Origin: JADFQT01 sp965216025
GTDB lineage: Bacteria > Chloroflexota > Dehalococcoidia > Lucifugimonadales > UBA3495
Assembly: GCA_965216025.1 (NCBI GenBank)
Contig: CBDCEX010000018.1
Coordinates: 682,001-746,000, forward strand
Direction: 5' to 3'
Length of the DNA stretch: 64,000 nt
Below the pieces are notes generated by a model. That model did not search any database. It saw only the letters and a program-made list of their open reading frames with translations, and was not told the DNA's origin. Numbering within the stretch: position 1 is the stretch's first letter; every line of letters starts with the position of its first letter. The position numbers were made by a program, and so were the translations under genes. Below are positions 17,476 to 26,387 of this stretch, piece by piece.

Positions 17476-18949
17476 CTCGACTTTGTACATTCAAGCGGCA
17501 TAACAAAGGGAATCTAAGATTCGTTCAAACATAGGTCGAGACACTTTCCGGATGTCTGGTTTTGTAGGGGACATGCAAAAAGTCTCAGAAACAGGCCACA
17601 GCTGATGACGAACCAGGGCGATGGCGTCGGAGAAGGTGGGCAACCTTTTGGCATACCAGGCGGCCGAGCGCAGCGGAAATCCCTGGTTTCCCGCCAGCAA
17701 ATGCGCTGCCAGGGTCACCCAGGAGAAAAGACCGAAGAGGACTGGCGTGGTCCGGGCGATGGCCCGGTCAGACCACTGGCGCTGGGTTTCGACTCCCAGG
17801 TGAGCGCGTACTTCTTGGAAGGTCACTTCCAGCTGCCAGCGCAACACAAACCATTGGATGATTTGGGTGGGCGCCACGTTGAGGTCGGTACACAATAACG
17901 CTTGGGGCCGGAACTCACCCAAGGGGTCACGAATCAAGACCCACCGAATAGGTACTGGCGATTTACCCTGATGATACCAGACTGCGCTGTGGGAGGCGAT
18001 TTCCAGCAAGCGGTGGGTATTGTCATACCAGTCGACCGTTACGGTATTCCAAAGGGTTGTTGGGTGGCCAAGGAGGTCTTTTAGGGTAGGCAGCCGCTTA
18101 CCCTTGAGCCGGGGACGCCCTAACTGGCCAGGGGAGCGAGGCGGAACCGGTTCGTATAGAGCGGCATCCAGACGCAGCCGGGTGATGAAAGTCACAGGAG
18201 AGGCCATAAATTGGCAAAAGTGCAGCAAGTCCAGAACGGCGTAGCTGCTGTCGGCTACCAGTACCAGGGGTCGCCGGGGCAACCAGCGCCGGAGTTGCAG
18301 AATCATCTGGCGGGCCCAATCGGTGAGCTTTTTGTGCCGCTGCCCCCGTTCCCGGTGAAACCGCTCTGAAGGTGCCAACACCGTCAGGAAAGGCAAGGCC
18401 CAGACCCGGCCGGCCCAAGGAATAGGGGCCAACCACATCAAACTAACCCAGCGCAACCCGCTGGCTTTTACGAAATGGCCCTGGCTGGAACGGACCCCAT
18501 CTCGGTAAATGCCTTTGGCCGAAATCCGCTTCCCCCGGCGGCGTTCTATGGTCTCGTCAATCCCAAACACCAGCGGCCCAATTCCAGAGTCCAGGTGGCG
18601 CAGCAGCAGAAAAAGCAAGGTCCGGCTCAATTGCAATGATGACCACCTGGCCCGATTGAGGACATGGTGATAACGAGCAAAATTCCCGTCCCGGCTCAGT
18701 CCCATGACCCGCAGGGCCGAGGTCACGGTGCGCTTGCCTGGGGAGAGGATAGCACCGACCAGCAGCAACTGGGCTTTCTCCCAAGTTTTGGCCTGAAAGA
18801 TTGTGCCAAAGGGCTCCAGTAACCTTATAATCGACACCGGGCGAGTAAGCACTCTCTTGACCTCTCGTGGTGGTTTGGTCAAGGGAGCTTACCCTGCCTA
18901 ATAACCCTCGCTCATTCCTTTCTTCAGCCCAGTTTTGTACAAAGTCGAG
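17476..18949 (-). mobile_element. IS701-like element, complete
   Basis: Perfect 14-bp terminal inverted repeats CTCGACTTTGTACA (17476-17489) / TGTACAAAGTCGAG (18936-18949), flanked by the direct repeat CTTAG (17471-17475 and 18950-18954). The left CTTAG consists of the last base of the IS5 element, its TTA duplication and one G, so this element landed on the IS5 right end. Confidence 0.85.
17491..18882 (-). CDS. IS701-type transposase (DDE superfamily)
   Basis: Intact 463-residue transposase. Catalytic-type motifs are GPLVFGIDETIERRRGKR (about 101-118, first Asp), RRPLVLVADSSYAVLDLL (about 203-220, second Asp) and WFVLRWQLEVTFQEVRAHLG (about 346-365, Glu). The sequence matches the DDE_5/IS701-type transposases I know, though assignment to IS701 rather than IS4 rests on recall of these motifs. 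The frame is open with no shift, and the ends are intact, so it may be active. Confidence 0.82.
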   Translation of the reverse strand: MTKPPREVKRVLTRPVSIIRLLEPFGTIFQAKTWEKAQLLLVGAILSPGKRTVTSALRVMGLSRDGNFARYHHVLNRARWSSLQLSRTLLFLLLRHLDSGIGPLVFGIDETIERRRGKRISAKGIYRDGVRSSQGHFVKASGLRWVSLMWLAPIPWAGRVWALPFLTVLAPSERFHRERGQRHKKLTDWARQMILQLRRWLPRRPLVLVADSSYAVLDLLHFCQFMASPVTFITRLRLDAALYEPVPPRSPGQLGRPRLKGKRLPTLKDLLGHPTTLWNTVTVDWYDNTHRLLEIASHSAVWYHQGKSPVPIRWVLIRDPLGEFRPQALLCTDLNVAPTQIIQWFVLRWQLEVTFQEVRAHLGVETQRQWSDRAIARTTPVLFGLFSWVTLAAHLLAGNQGFPLRSAAWYAKRLPTFSDAIALVRHQLWPVSETFCMSPTKPDIRKVSRPMFERILDSLCYAA

Positions 18950-19009
18950 CTTAGTCCCCCTTTGGAAAGGGGGATATAGGGGGATTTGGAACTCCCAAGT
19001 CTGGTAATT

Positions 19010-19053
19010 TCGTCAAGAATCAGTAATTCGGTATAATGGTCCCAATCGGACCA
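19010..19053 (+). promoter_or_regulatory. promoter with operator-like palindrome before the esterase gene
   Basis: A perfect -10 TATAAT (19032-19037) with a weak -35 TCGTCA (19010-19015). The -10 overlaps a palindrome TGGTCC-CAATC-GGACCA (19037-19053) that would cover the transcription start, a natural repressor site. The repeat at 18951-18990 (CCCCCTTTGG...AAAGGGGG) is upstream. Confidence 0.55.
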
Positions 19054-19068
19054 TAAGGGAGGTGTTAC

Positions 19069-19995
19069 ATGCCCCTAGACCCGCAAGCCAAGGCGGTTAT
19101 GGATCAGGTAGCGACCCTCGGGTTTCCGGCGGCGCATACCGTCTCCCCCCAGCAGGCCCGCGCCAACGCCCAGGCGCGATCCAGGGCCGCCGGGCCGGAG
19201 GTAGCCCGTGTCCAAGACCGAACCATTCCCGGCCCGGATTCCCAGCTTTCGGTGCGCATATATACTCCTCCTGGCAGCGGCCCCTTCCCGGCGCTGGTGT
19301 GGTTTCACGGCGGCGGCTGGGTGGTCGGCGACCTGGAGTCGGCCGACGCCACCGCCCGTCATCTCACGCTGGGCGCCGGCTGCGTAGTAGTGTCCGTGGA
19401 TTATCGATTGGCTCCCGAGGCCAAGTTCCCCGGTCCGGCGGAGGATTGTTACGCCGCCACCCGGTGGGTGGCCGAGCACGCCGCCGAAATCGGTGGGTCG
19501 GGCAATAACCTGGCCGTGGGCGGCGACAGCGCGGGAGGCAATCTGGCTGCGGCGGTCTGCCTGATGGCCAAGGATCGAGGCGGTCCGTCTTTGGGAATGC
19601 AGCTGCTGGTTTACCCCGTAACGGCTCGGGACTTCCAGACAGGCTCTTACGTTGACAATGCGGAAGGCTATAACCTAACCAGAGATACCATGGTCTGGTA
19701 TTGGGAACAATACCTGGCCAATGATACCGACGGCACCAACGCCTACGCCGCTCCGCAGCAAGCCCAGGATTTGCGGGGACTGCCTCCGGCGGTGGTCATC
19801 ACTGCGGAATATGACCCCTTGCGGGATGAGGGTGAGGCCTACGCCCATCGTCTGCAGGCGGTCGGCGTGCCCACCACCTGCACCAGGTACCCGGGCATGA
19901 TTCACGGCTTTTTCGGCATGTCGGCGGTGGTGGACAAGGGGAAGGACGCCATTGCGCAGGCCTCCGCGGCTTTGAACGCCGCCTTCGCGGACTGA
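19069..19995 (+). CDS. alpha/beta hydrolase, hormone-sensitive-lipase-like esterase
   Basis: 308-residue carboxylesterase of the HSL family. Oxyanion-hole motif ALVWFHGGGWVVGDLE (about 75-90), SVDYRLAPEAKFPGPAED (about 108-125), nucleophile elbow AVGGDSAGGNLAA (about 148-160, Ser in GDSAG), ITAEYDPLRDEGEAYAHRL with the acid, and PGMIHGFFGMS with the catalytic His near the C-terminus. GGGAGGTG precedes ATG 19069. The acyl-CoA ligase 56 nt downstream is probably co-transcribed; together they could release and activate an acyl group. Confidence 0.92.
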   Translation: MPLDPQAKAVMDQVATLGFPAAHTVSPQQARANAQARSRAAGPEVARVQDRTIPGPDSQLSVRIYTPPGSGPFPALVWFHGGGWVVGDLESADATARHLTLGAGCVVVSVDYRLAPEAKFPGPAEDCYAATRWVAEHAAEIGGSGNNLAVGGDSAGGNLAAAVCLMAKDRGGPSLGMQLLVYPVTARDFQTGSYVDNAEGYNLTRDTMVWYWEQYLANDTDGTNAYAAPQQAQDLRGLPPAVVITAEYDPLRDEGEAYAHRLQAVGVPTTCTRYPGMIHGFFGMSAVVDKGKDAIAQASAALNAAFAD

Positions 19996-20051
19996 ATCTG
20001 GAATCTGAGGCCGTGGTCTGGCGCCCGGTGAAAATCAGGAGGTAGGGAAGG

Positions 20052-21644
20052 ATGGCGAAGGCGACGTATGGGGTCCTGGGAACGCTGGGCGGTCTTCTGG
20101 CGGAAAGTGCGGAAAGGTGGGCCGAGCTGCCGGCCCTGTTTCTTTACAGCGACGAGCCCTGGAGCTGGACTTACGCCGAGCTGTGGTCCGCCTCCCGGCG
20201 GGCGGCTGGTTTGTTGCAGGCCTCCGGCGTGGCCAAGGGCGACCGGGTGCTACTGTGGGGCGACAACCGGCCCGAATGGGTAGCGGCGTTCTTTGGTACG
20301 CTGCTCCTCGGCGCCATAGCCGTCCCCATCGATGCTCAGAGCACGCAGGACTTCCTGGCGCTGATTCAGGATGCCACCCAGCCCCGATACATGTTCCTGG
20401 GTACGGAGCAGCAGCAGCGACTGGGGGAGAAGGGTCCCCCCTTCCTGCTGTTCGAAGAGCTTATTGCTCGCCTCGAGACCGTCGAGCCCCTAACCGAGGC
20501 CGACGCGCTGGCGGGGGTTGAGCCGGATGATATTGCCGAGCTGGTTTTCACCTCCGGAACTACCGGCAGTCCCAAAGGGGTAATTCTCACCCATCGCAAC
20601 ATTTTCGCCAACGTGGCGATGGCGGCTCCGTCATTTCGGGTGACACCGCAGAATCGGGTTCTGGCTATTCTTCCCTTAAGTCACATGTTTGAGCAGATTG
20701 CCGACCTGTTCGTGCCCCTGTCCGCCGGGGCTTCGGTGGTATATCTCTCCAGCCTGCGCCCGGACGTCATCTTTGCCGCCATGGCTCACTACCGCATTAC
20801 CAACATGGGTTGCGTGCCCCGGGTTTTGGAGCTGTTCGCCGACGGAATCAAGCGGGAGGCCCGGCGCCAGAACCGCTTGAGTCAGTTGGAACGGGCGCAC
20901 TCCCTGGCCTGCCGGCTGCCCTTCTCCTGGCGCGGCCTGCTGTTCAAGAAAATCCACCAGCGGATGGGCGGCTGTTTTGAGTATTTCGTGGTGGGAGGAG
21001 CCCGGCTGGACGTCCAGCTGGGGCGCTGGTGGGAAGGCCTGGGAGTTAAAGTTGTTCAGGGCTATGGAATGACCGAGGCGTCGCCGGTGGTATCGGCTGG
21101 GACCCTGAAGGAGCGGGACCATGGCTCCGTGGGCAGACCCTTGCCCGGCGTGGAAGTCCAAATCGCCGAGGACGGCGAAATTTGGGTGCGGGGCGAGAAC
21201 GTGACCCCAGGCTACTGGCAAAACCCGGAGGCCACCAACAACGCCTTTACCGATGGCTGGTACATGACCCGAGATCTGGGATATTTGGACACCAAGGGAA
21301 GATTGCACATACGGGGTCGCAAGGACAACATGTTTGTTCTTGGTAACGGCATGAATGTTTACCCGGAGGATATCGAGCAGGTATTGAATCAGGATTCCCG
21401 CTTGACGGATGCGGTGGTGCTGGGGCTAACTTCTGGAGACGATGTAGAAGTGCATGGGGTGCTTTTGACCGGCGAACCGGAGGCGGCGGCGGACATAGTG
21501 CGCACCGCCAACGGGCAGCTGGCTCCTCATCAGAGAATCCAGCGTTATACGGTTTGGCCTGAGGAGACCTTTCCGGTCACGCCCACCATGAAGCCCAAAC
21601 GAGCCGACATCACGGCCCGGGTGTTGGAGCTGCGTTCCGTCTGA
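20052..21644 (+). CDS. AMP-dependent acyl-CoA synthetase/ligase
   Basis: 530-residue ANL-superfamily enzyme that activates a carboxylic acid through an acyl-adenylate. The P-loop is LVFTSGTTGSPKGVILTHRN (about 163-182), the adenine motif GYGMTEASPVVSAG (about 336-349), GEIWVRGENVTPGYW (about 377-391), DLGYLDTKGRLHIRGRKDN (about 410-428) and the C-terminal TPTMKPKRADI with the catalytic Lys. Resembles long-chain fatty acid CoA ligases, but substrate length is not determinable. The gene is preceded by AGGAGGTAGGGA. Confidence 0.92.
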   Translation: MAKATYGVLGTLGGLLAESAERWAELPALFLYSDEPWSWTYAELWSASRRAAGLLQASGVAKGDRVLLWGDNRPEWVAAFFGTLLLGAIAVPIDAQSTQDFLALIQDATQPRYMFLGTEQQQRLGEKGPPFLLFEELIARLETVEPLTEADALAGVEPDDIAELVFTSGTTGSPKGVILTHRNIFANVAMAAPSFRVTPQNRVLAILPLSHMFEQIADLFVPLSAGASVVYLSSLRPDVIFAAMAHYRITNMGCVPRVLELFADGIKREARRQNRLSQLERAHSLACRLPFSWRGLLFKKIHQRMGGCFEYFVVGGARLDVQLGRWWEGLGVKVVQGYGMTEASPVVSAGTLKERDHGSVGRPLPGVEVQIAEDGEIWVRGENVTPGYWQNPEATNNAFTDGWYMTRDLGYLDTKGRLHIRGRKDNMFVLGNGMNVYPEDIEQVLNQDSRLTDAVVLGLTSGDDVEVHGVLLTGEPEAAADIVRTANGQLAPHQRIQRYTVWPEETFPVTPTMKPKRADITARVLELRSV

Positions 21645-21684
21645 TGGCGCCGCTAAGCACCGTAATCTCCGGCAACCTACGCTG

Positions 21685-21737
21685 TTGACCGCAAATGCCC
21701 CTTGTGTTAAATTGATTTACTCCAGATACTAGGTATC
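21685..21737 (+). promoter_or_regulatory. promoter and operator-like palindrome of the Fur/Zur operon
   Basis: TTGACC (21685-21690), 16-nt spacer, TTAAAT (21707-21712), then the inverted repeat GATAC-TAG-GTATC (21725-21737) just before the ribosome site. Position and symmetry suit an autoregulatory metal-regulator site. Confidence 0.45.
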
Positions 21738-21754
21738 ATTTACGAGGTGCCGGG

Positions 21755-22198
21755 TTGCGCAAGCGAGGGTACCCCCTGTCCGAGCAGCTTATGGATGCCC
21801 TTGAGGAGCGGGGCTATCGTGACACCGCCCCGCGGCGGACGGTGGCCCGAGCCATCGCGGAGAAGAAGCGGCACTTTGCCGCCGAGGAATTACGAGAGCA
21901 GCTACCGGGAATCGGCCGGGCCACGGTGTATCGTTCCTTGAAGATTCTGGTCGAGGCCGGTGCGCTGTGCCGGGTTTTGCTGGAGGATGGTAACCTGCAC
22001 TACCAGCTCAGCCATCGGGGACACCATCACCACCTGCTTTGCGTCGAGTGCGGCGCATCTGAGGACTTGATGGGCTGCGACATAGAAGACCGGCTGGAAA
22101 GTGTCGCCGAGGCCCACCATTTCCAGGTAAGCGGCCACTGGCTAGAGGTCTATGGAAAGTGTCAGACTTGCCGCGGAAAACTGCCGACCCCAGTTTGA
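21755..22198 (+). CDS. Fur family metalloregulator (probable Zur)
   Basis: 147-residue winged-helix repressor. The DNA-binding half has TAPRRTVARAIAEKKRHFAA and RATVYRSLKILVEAGALCRV; the metal half has GHHHHLLCVECGASEDL (about 91-107) with the C-x2-C structural zinc pair, and a second pair GKCQTCRGK near the C-terminus. TTG 21755 is the start, with GAGGTG upstream. It is followed within 27 nt by a cluster A-I metal-binding protein gene and a permease, so zinc (Zur) or manganese control is most likely. A palindrome sits between its promoter and start. Confidence 0.88.
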   Translation: MRKRGYPLSEQLMDALEERGYRDTAPRRTVARAIAEKKRHFAAEELREQLPGIGRATVYRSLKILVEAGALCRVLLEDGNLHYQLSHRGHHHHLLCVECGASEDLMGCDIEDRLESVAEAHHFQVSGHWLEVYGKCQTCRGKLPTPV

Positions 22199-22225
22199 TC
22201 TCTATTTTTACCCCCTTTTGAGACT

Positions 22226-23257
22226 ATGTATCAAAAACCCCATGTAATGATACCCCATATGCGCAAGCCCGCTGTACCTGCGATGTCCTCCGGCAGCGAT
22301 TCGGGAACCCAGTTTGCTTTTACGGATTGGACTCCCAGGGGCTGGAGGATTGGGGGATTCTTGGCGGCGTTGGTGACGGGAATCCTGCTGCTGGCTGCCT
22401 GTGGCGTGTCCGCCAGCACCGTAGTGAATGACCAGGCCAACAGTGGGCAGCCCCTTGGATCGGGCGAGGGAAGAATCAATGTGGTGGCCACCAATTCCCT
22501 GCTGGCGGATCTGGTCGGGCAGGTGGGGGGTAACCTGGTGGAAGTGACCGCATTGGTTCCACCTGGGGTCGATGTGCACGCCTTCCAGCTGAAGCCGTCG
22601 AATAACCTGGCCATAGGGCGGGCGGATTTGCTCGTTTCCAACGGCGGCGGCCTGGACGACTTCCTGAACCCAGTTTTGCGGAATTCTGCCCGGCCGGAAG
22701 CGAAATGGATTATCGTCGCCGATGGGCTGGAGCCGAGCGCGCTATTGGACAACGGGGATCCCCATTTTTGGCTGGACCCTGGCTTGGCCCTCGACTACGT
22801 AAAGCAGATTCAGGATGGCCTGGTGGAAGTTGACCCGAAGCATGAGTTTGACTATACGGCCCACGCCGAAACATATGCCGGCCAGATCTCTGCCCTGGAT
22901 CAAGAAATAGAGAAACTCCTGGGTCGGGTAGCGACCGAACGCCGTCATCTGGTCACCTACCACGATGCCTTCGGGCACCTGGCCCGTCGTTACAACTGGG
23001 AAGCAACCGCCTTGGTGCCTGATGACGGCTGGGATGTGGCCCCCAGAACCCTGGCTAATTTAGTAATGCGAATAAAGCGGGATGGCCTGCCGTCGGTATT
23101 TGTGGAGCCCCAGTTCCAGCAGGGATTGCTGACCCGGACGGCCCGGGAAGCGGGCATTCGGGTGGGGGTGGTTTATTCCTTGCCCGGTTCGGGGGCGCCT
23201 ACTTACCTGGACATGATGAGGTACAACGCCGAGAGCATCGTGCGGGAGTTGAGGTAG
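22226..23257 (+). CDS. ZnuA/TroA-type metal ABC transporter substrate-binding lipoprotein
   Basis: Cluster A-I extracytoplasmic metal-binding protein. A long N-terminus leads to a signal sequence and lipobox LLLAAC (Cys at about 61), so it is anchored outside. Metal-ligand motifs: GVDVHAFQLKPSN (His, about 117-118), DPHFWLDPG (His), VTYHDAFGHLARRYNW (His) and a late acidic residue near VFVEPQFQ. No His-rich loop, so zinc versus manganese is open. The start could be ATG 22226 or one of several in-frame ATGs up to 22283, since the first 35 residues are not needed for a signal peptide. Confidence 0.88.
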   Translation: MYQKPHVMIPHMRKPAVPAMSSGSDSGTQFAFTDWTPRGWRIGGFLAALVTGILLLAACGVSASTVVNDQANSGQPLGSGEGRINVVATNSLLADLVGQVGGNLVEVTALVPPGVDVHAFQLKPSNNLAIGRADLLVSNGGGLDDFLNPVLRNSARPEAKWIIVADGLEPSALLDNGDPHFWLDPGLALDYVKQIQDGLVEVDPKHEFDYTAHAETYAGQISALDQEIEKLLGRVATERRHLVTYHDAFGHLARRYNWEATALVPDDGWDVAPRTLANLVMRIKRDGLPSVFVEPQFQQGLLTRTAREAGIRVGVVYSLPGSGAPTYLDMMRYNAESIVRELR

Positions 23258-23267
23258 GGCTGCAGCG

Positions 23268-24155
23268 ATGCTGGAGTTTGTAACCCTGCCCCTGGAGAAT
23301 CCCTTTTTTCAGCGAGCCCTGCTGGCCTCCAGCCTGGCCGCGCTGGTCTGCGCGGTGGTGGGAACCTTTGTGGTCTTGAAGGGGTTGGCCTTCATGGGCG
23401 ATGCGGTTGCCCATTCTTCCCTGGCGGGGATGGCGGTGGCCTTTCTCTTTGGCGGTAACGTCTTTTGGGGAGCCCTGGCCTGGGCGGTTCCAGCCTCGCT
23501 TTTAATCACGCTGATTAGCCAAAGGGCCAAGTTGCAAATGGACACCGCAATCGGAATTATCTTCGCCGGCGGGTTTGCCCTGGGGATTATCCTGATGAGC
23601 CGGGTGGACAACTACGCGGCCAATTTATTTGGCCTCTTCTTCGGCAATGTGCTGGGTGTCTCCTGGGCAGAGGTTTTGCTGATCGGCGTCATTACCGCGG
23701 CCGTCCTCCTGGTTATTTTGGCCTTATACAAGGAGCTCCTTTTCACTTCCTACGATTTGACCGTGGCCGCCGCTTCGGGTATACCGGTGCGGTTTGTCCA
23801 CTATCTCCTACCCGTCCTGATCGGGGTCACCACGGTAGCGTCCCTCAAGGTAGTGGGGATAGTCCTGGTTTTGGCATTGTTGGTGACACCGGCGGCCACC
23901 GGTACCCTTTTGGCGCGGCGCCTGCCCACCATAATTGCCGCCAGCACCGGCGTTGCCCTGGTGGCGACCATCGCCGGGTTGTATTTGTCCTTCTATCTGG
24001 ATCTGCCGACCGGACCCAGCATTGTCATGGTTGCCACTGGCCTTTTCGGACTGGCCCTGCTGCTGGCTCCGGGCCGAGGCGTGGTGTGGCGATGGCGGCG
24101 GGCCGGCTCATTGGAAACCGGGAAGGCCGGCAAGACCGGAGAGCTGGGGACCTAA
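23268..24155 (+). CDS. ZnuB/TroC-type metal ABC transporter permease
   Basis: 295-residue membrane permease with about eight hydrophobic segments. Typical motifs: VVLKGLAFMGDAVAHSSLAG (about 37-56) and YLLPVLIGVTTVASLKVVGI (about 184-203), VTPAATGTLLARRLPTII. No ATP-binding subunit is found nearby. The last residues (GKAGKTGELGT) are low-complexity and the stop TAA belongs to a dispersed repeat that begins TAATACCATTTT, so the natural C-terminus may have been replaced by repeat insertion. Confidence 0.88.
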   Translation: MLEFVTLPLENPFFQRALLASSLAALVCAVVGTFVVLKGLAFMGDAVAHSSLAGMAVAFLFGGNVFWGALAWAVPASLLITLISQRAKLQMDTAIGIIFAGGFALGIILMSRVDNYAANLFGLFFGNVLGVSWAEVLLIGVITAAVLLVILALYKELLFTSYDLTVAAASGIPVRFVHYLLPVLIGVTTVASLKVVGIVLVLALLVTPAATGTLLARRLPTIIAASTGVALVATIAGLYLSFYLDLPTGPSIVMVATGLFGLALLLAPGRGVVWRWRRAGSLETGKAGKTGELGT

Positions 24156-24233
24156 TACCATTTTTATATTAAGAGTGCGGGTTTTGGGCATGTTAGGGGG
24201 CACGGCTGTGCGCCCCTAACATGCTACGGAATG
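24153..24233. repeat. MITE-like palindromic repeat, copy A
   Basis: TAATACCATTTT...AAGAGTGCG...GTTTTGGG followed by an imperfect palindrome CATGTTAGGGG...CCCCTAACATG (24189-24233). Matches the reverse complement of copy B at 37530-37631. It supplies the stop codon of the upstream permease gene and may act as a terminator. Confidence 0.75.
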
Positions 24234-24280
24234 ACTGTTCAGCGTAGAGGGGACGGCGGCTCCACCTATCGTGTTTGGCT

Positions 24281-25042
24281 CTAAAGTAGAGGGTCGGGTT
24301 GCAGTGTCTCCAGACGCTGCAGGAACAGGTCCAATCCTTTTTGTTCCGACACGCCCATGAAGTAGCGGATGCCCTGAGTGTAGGCCAGCATGTCTTGAGG
24401 GTGCATTCGCAACCTGTCCCTTGATTCTGACAGATGAAACAAACCATCCGCCCAGTCCTGAAGCCCGACATAAAGCGAATCCTCGATAAGGGCTGCTTGG
24501 GGACGTTCCAGATCCTTCCGGACCATCCAGCGCGAAAATACGAAAGGCATGCCGGTCCAGTCGTACCATTCGCTCCCCAGATCGTATTGGTGACCAAACC
24601 CGCGCATACCCCGACGATTGCGGAGTCCCAGATTGCCAATATGGAGCAGGGCCTCCGCAGATTCCTGAGGCGAAACATATGCCGCCGGTCCGACCTGGTA
24701 TTTCTGCTTGAGCAATAAATGCAATAATTTGGGCGCGGTGGCAGCTTCTTCGCTCACTCCAATTCGGGTTCCGGTCAGCTCTTGAATCGGTTGGGTTGAG
24801 TTCAATATCACGCTGCCGGCGTTGCTGATAGTGGCGACGCAGAAGCCGGTTATATAGTTGAAGTCGGCTTCCAGCCGGGCGCAATCGACCACCGGAAAGG
24901 GAGCCGCATCTATCTGGCCTTCCTGGGCGGCGGCGGCCAGGGCGCTGGGTGCCAGGGTAGTCAGCTCTATACCCCGTCGTTCCATATCGAAATAGAAGGG
25001 TTCACAACTGAGGTAAGGGACCCGACCTACATTTATCGCCAT
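24281..25042 (-). CDS. mqnA: chorismate dehydratase (menaquinone, futalosine pathway)
   Basis: MqnA family: dehydrates chorismate to 3-enolpyruvylbenzoate, the entry to the futalosine route. 253 residues with the family opening NVGRVPYLSCEPFYFD (about 4-19), the DAAPFPVVDCARLE region, GTRIGVSEEAATAPKLLHLL (about 90-109) and GMPFVFSRWMVRKDL. ATG 25042. A -10-like TATAAT lies about 55 nt upstream on the minus strand (25100-25095). Its presence supports reading the 7.7-11.9 kb block as menaquinone rather than ubiquinone synthesis. Confidence 0.88.
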   Translation of the reverse strand: MAINVGRVPYLSCEPFYFDMERRGIELTTLAPSALAAAAQEGQIDAAPFPVVDCARLEADFNYITGFCVATISNAGSVILNSTQPIQELTGTRIGVSEEAATAPKLLHLLLKQKYQVGPAAYVSPQESAEALLHIGNLGLRNRRGMRGFGHQYDLGSEWYDWTGMPFVFSRWMVRKDLERPQAALIEDSLYVGLQDWADGLFHLSESRDRLRMHPQDMLAYTQGIRYFMGVSEQKGLDLFLQRLETLQPDPLL

Positions 25043-25234
25043 GAGTCGCGCACCTTGGCAGAGGGGCTGTTCATTGCCAAATTAACCTGCCCAAATTATA
25101 GTGGGGCCCCGAAACATCGGAGCCCCTACCAAAGGATTCTTCACCCACCGCTGGATGTCCCAGAAGTCTCGCCTTCCTACCAATTAGAGGGCGGGCAAGG
25201 CTCTAAGGACATCCCGATCCGGCACCGCTGCTGA

Positions 25235-26284
25235 TTACAGGCGAGGTCCGGCGAAGGTGGAGGACTGCTTCTGGTACACCTGGATGCGGTTGCGGGGCGC
25301 ATCGCAGACGAAGACCCGGTTATCGTCGTCTACTGTCACTCCTATCGGTGCCCAGAACAGCTTTTCCCGGTCCATTCCCTGGGCGCGCTTCCGCTCCTCC
25401 CACATCTCGGGATTGGCGTCCAGCTTGTCCTTGCCCCACTTGGAAACTTCACCGTCGCCGGTCTTGATAGTGGCAAAGCTGCCGTCCTTCCCGAAGACCT
25501 GGAGCCGGTCGTTCAACCAGTCGGTCACATAGATCACGCCGTCCTTGTCAACGGCCACGCTGGTGGGGCGATTCAACTCTCCCTCGCCCGAGCCCGACTT
25601 GCCGATCTGCATCAGGAATCGGCCGTCCGGACTGAATTTCTCAATGCGGTCGTTGCGCCAGTCGGCTATGTAGATGTCGCCAGCCAGGTCAACGGCGATG
25701 CCCCATGGCATGTTCAACTCGCCGGGCCCGCTGCCAAAGCTACCGAACTTGGAGATGAACTTGCCGTCCTTGGTGAACTTCTGGACGCGGTGGTTGTTGC
25801 TGTCCACCACCAGCAGGTTGTCGTCCTGGTCGAAGGCCATACCGGAGGGGCGGTCCAATTCGCCATCGCCCTGCCCAGTGCGCTCCTCCCACTTGCGAAG
25901 GTACTCGCCGTCTTTGCTGAAAATAGAAATCCGGTTGAGCCATTCGTCAGAAACGTAGACCTCTCCAGATTTGCTGATGGCGATGCAGGTAGGCCAGGCC
26001 AAGGAGCCGTCCGCCAGGTTGAACTGATGGGGACCCTGCTGGCCCACACCCCGGGCGAAGATGCTGACGAAATCCTCGTCCACGGTGCAGACGGTGATGC
26101 GGGTGCCCTCCGGGCGGTACTCCGATCCCCGGCAGAGCACGTACATCAAGTCGTCCTCGCCGCGAGCGACAAATTGGGGCTGGGTGAACCCAGGCCCGAA
26201 ATTCTCTCCCCGACCTATGGTGTGACTGTACTGTAAATTAATGTGGGATATCTGTTGCGCACGGGATATCTCTTGTGTGGTCAT
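25235..26284 (-). CDS. NHL-repeat beta-propeller protein
   Basis: About 349 residues forming a six-bladed propeller from NHL repeats, each with a pattern such as RPSGMAFDQDDNLLVVDSNN, MPWGIAVDLAGDIYIADWRN and RPTSVAVDKDGVIYVTDWLN followed by xRVQKFTKDG-like strands. No signal peptide is evident. ATG 26284 is preferred because GAGAGGTA lies just upstream; an upstream TTG (26302) is less likely. It is the last of three minus-strand genes with DUF1501 and DUF1800 proteins. Function unknown; related proteins bind sugars or proteins or act as lactonases. Confidence 0.88.
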   Translation of the reverse strand: MTTQEISRAQQISHINLQYSHTIGRGENFGPGFTQPQFVARGEDDLMYVLCRGSEYRPEGTRITVCTVDEDFVSIFARGVGQQGPHQFNLADGSLAWPTCIAISKSGEVYVSDEWLNRISIFSKDGEYLRKWEERTGQGDGELDRPSGMAFDQDDNLLVVDSNNHRVQKFTKDGKFISKFGSFGSGPGELNMPWGIAVDLAGDIYIADWRNDRIEKFSPDGRFLMQIGKSGSGEGELNRPTSVAVDKDGVIYVTDWLNDRLQVFGKDGSFATIKTGDGEVSKWGKDKLDANPEMWEERKRAQGMDREKLFWAPIGVTVDDDNRVFVCDAPRNRIQVYQKQSSTFAGPRL

Positions 26285-26387
26285 TCTTACCTCTCGATTC
26301 AAGCATTCCTTGCGGGCTGGCGGGACCCCGGCTTAGGCACCGGAGTCCCAAGGCCTCAGCGGAGTGTGATATGGCTAGCCTGCCGGC

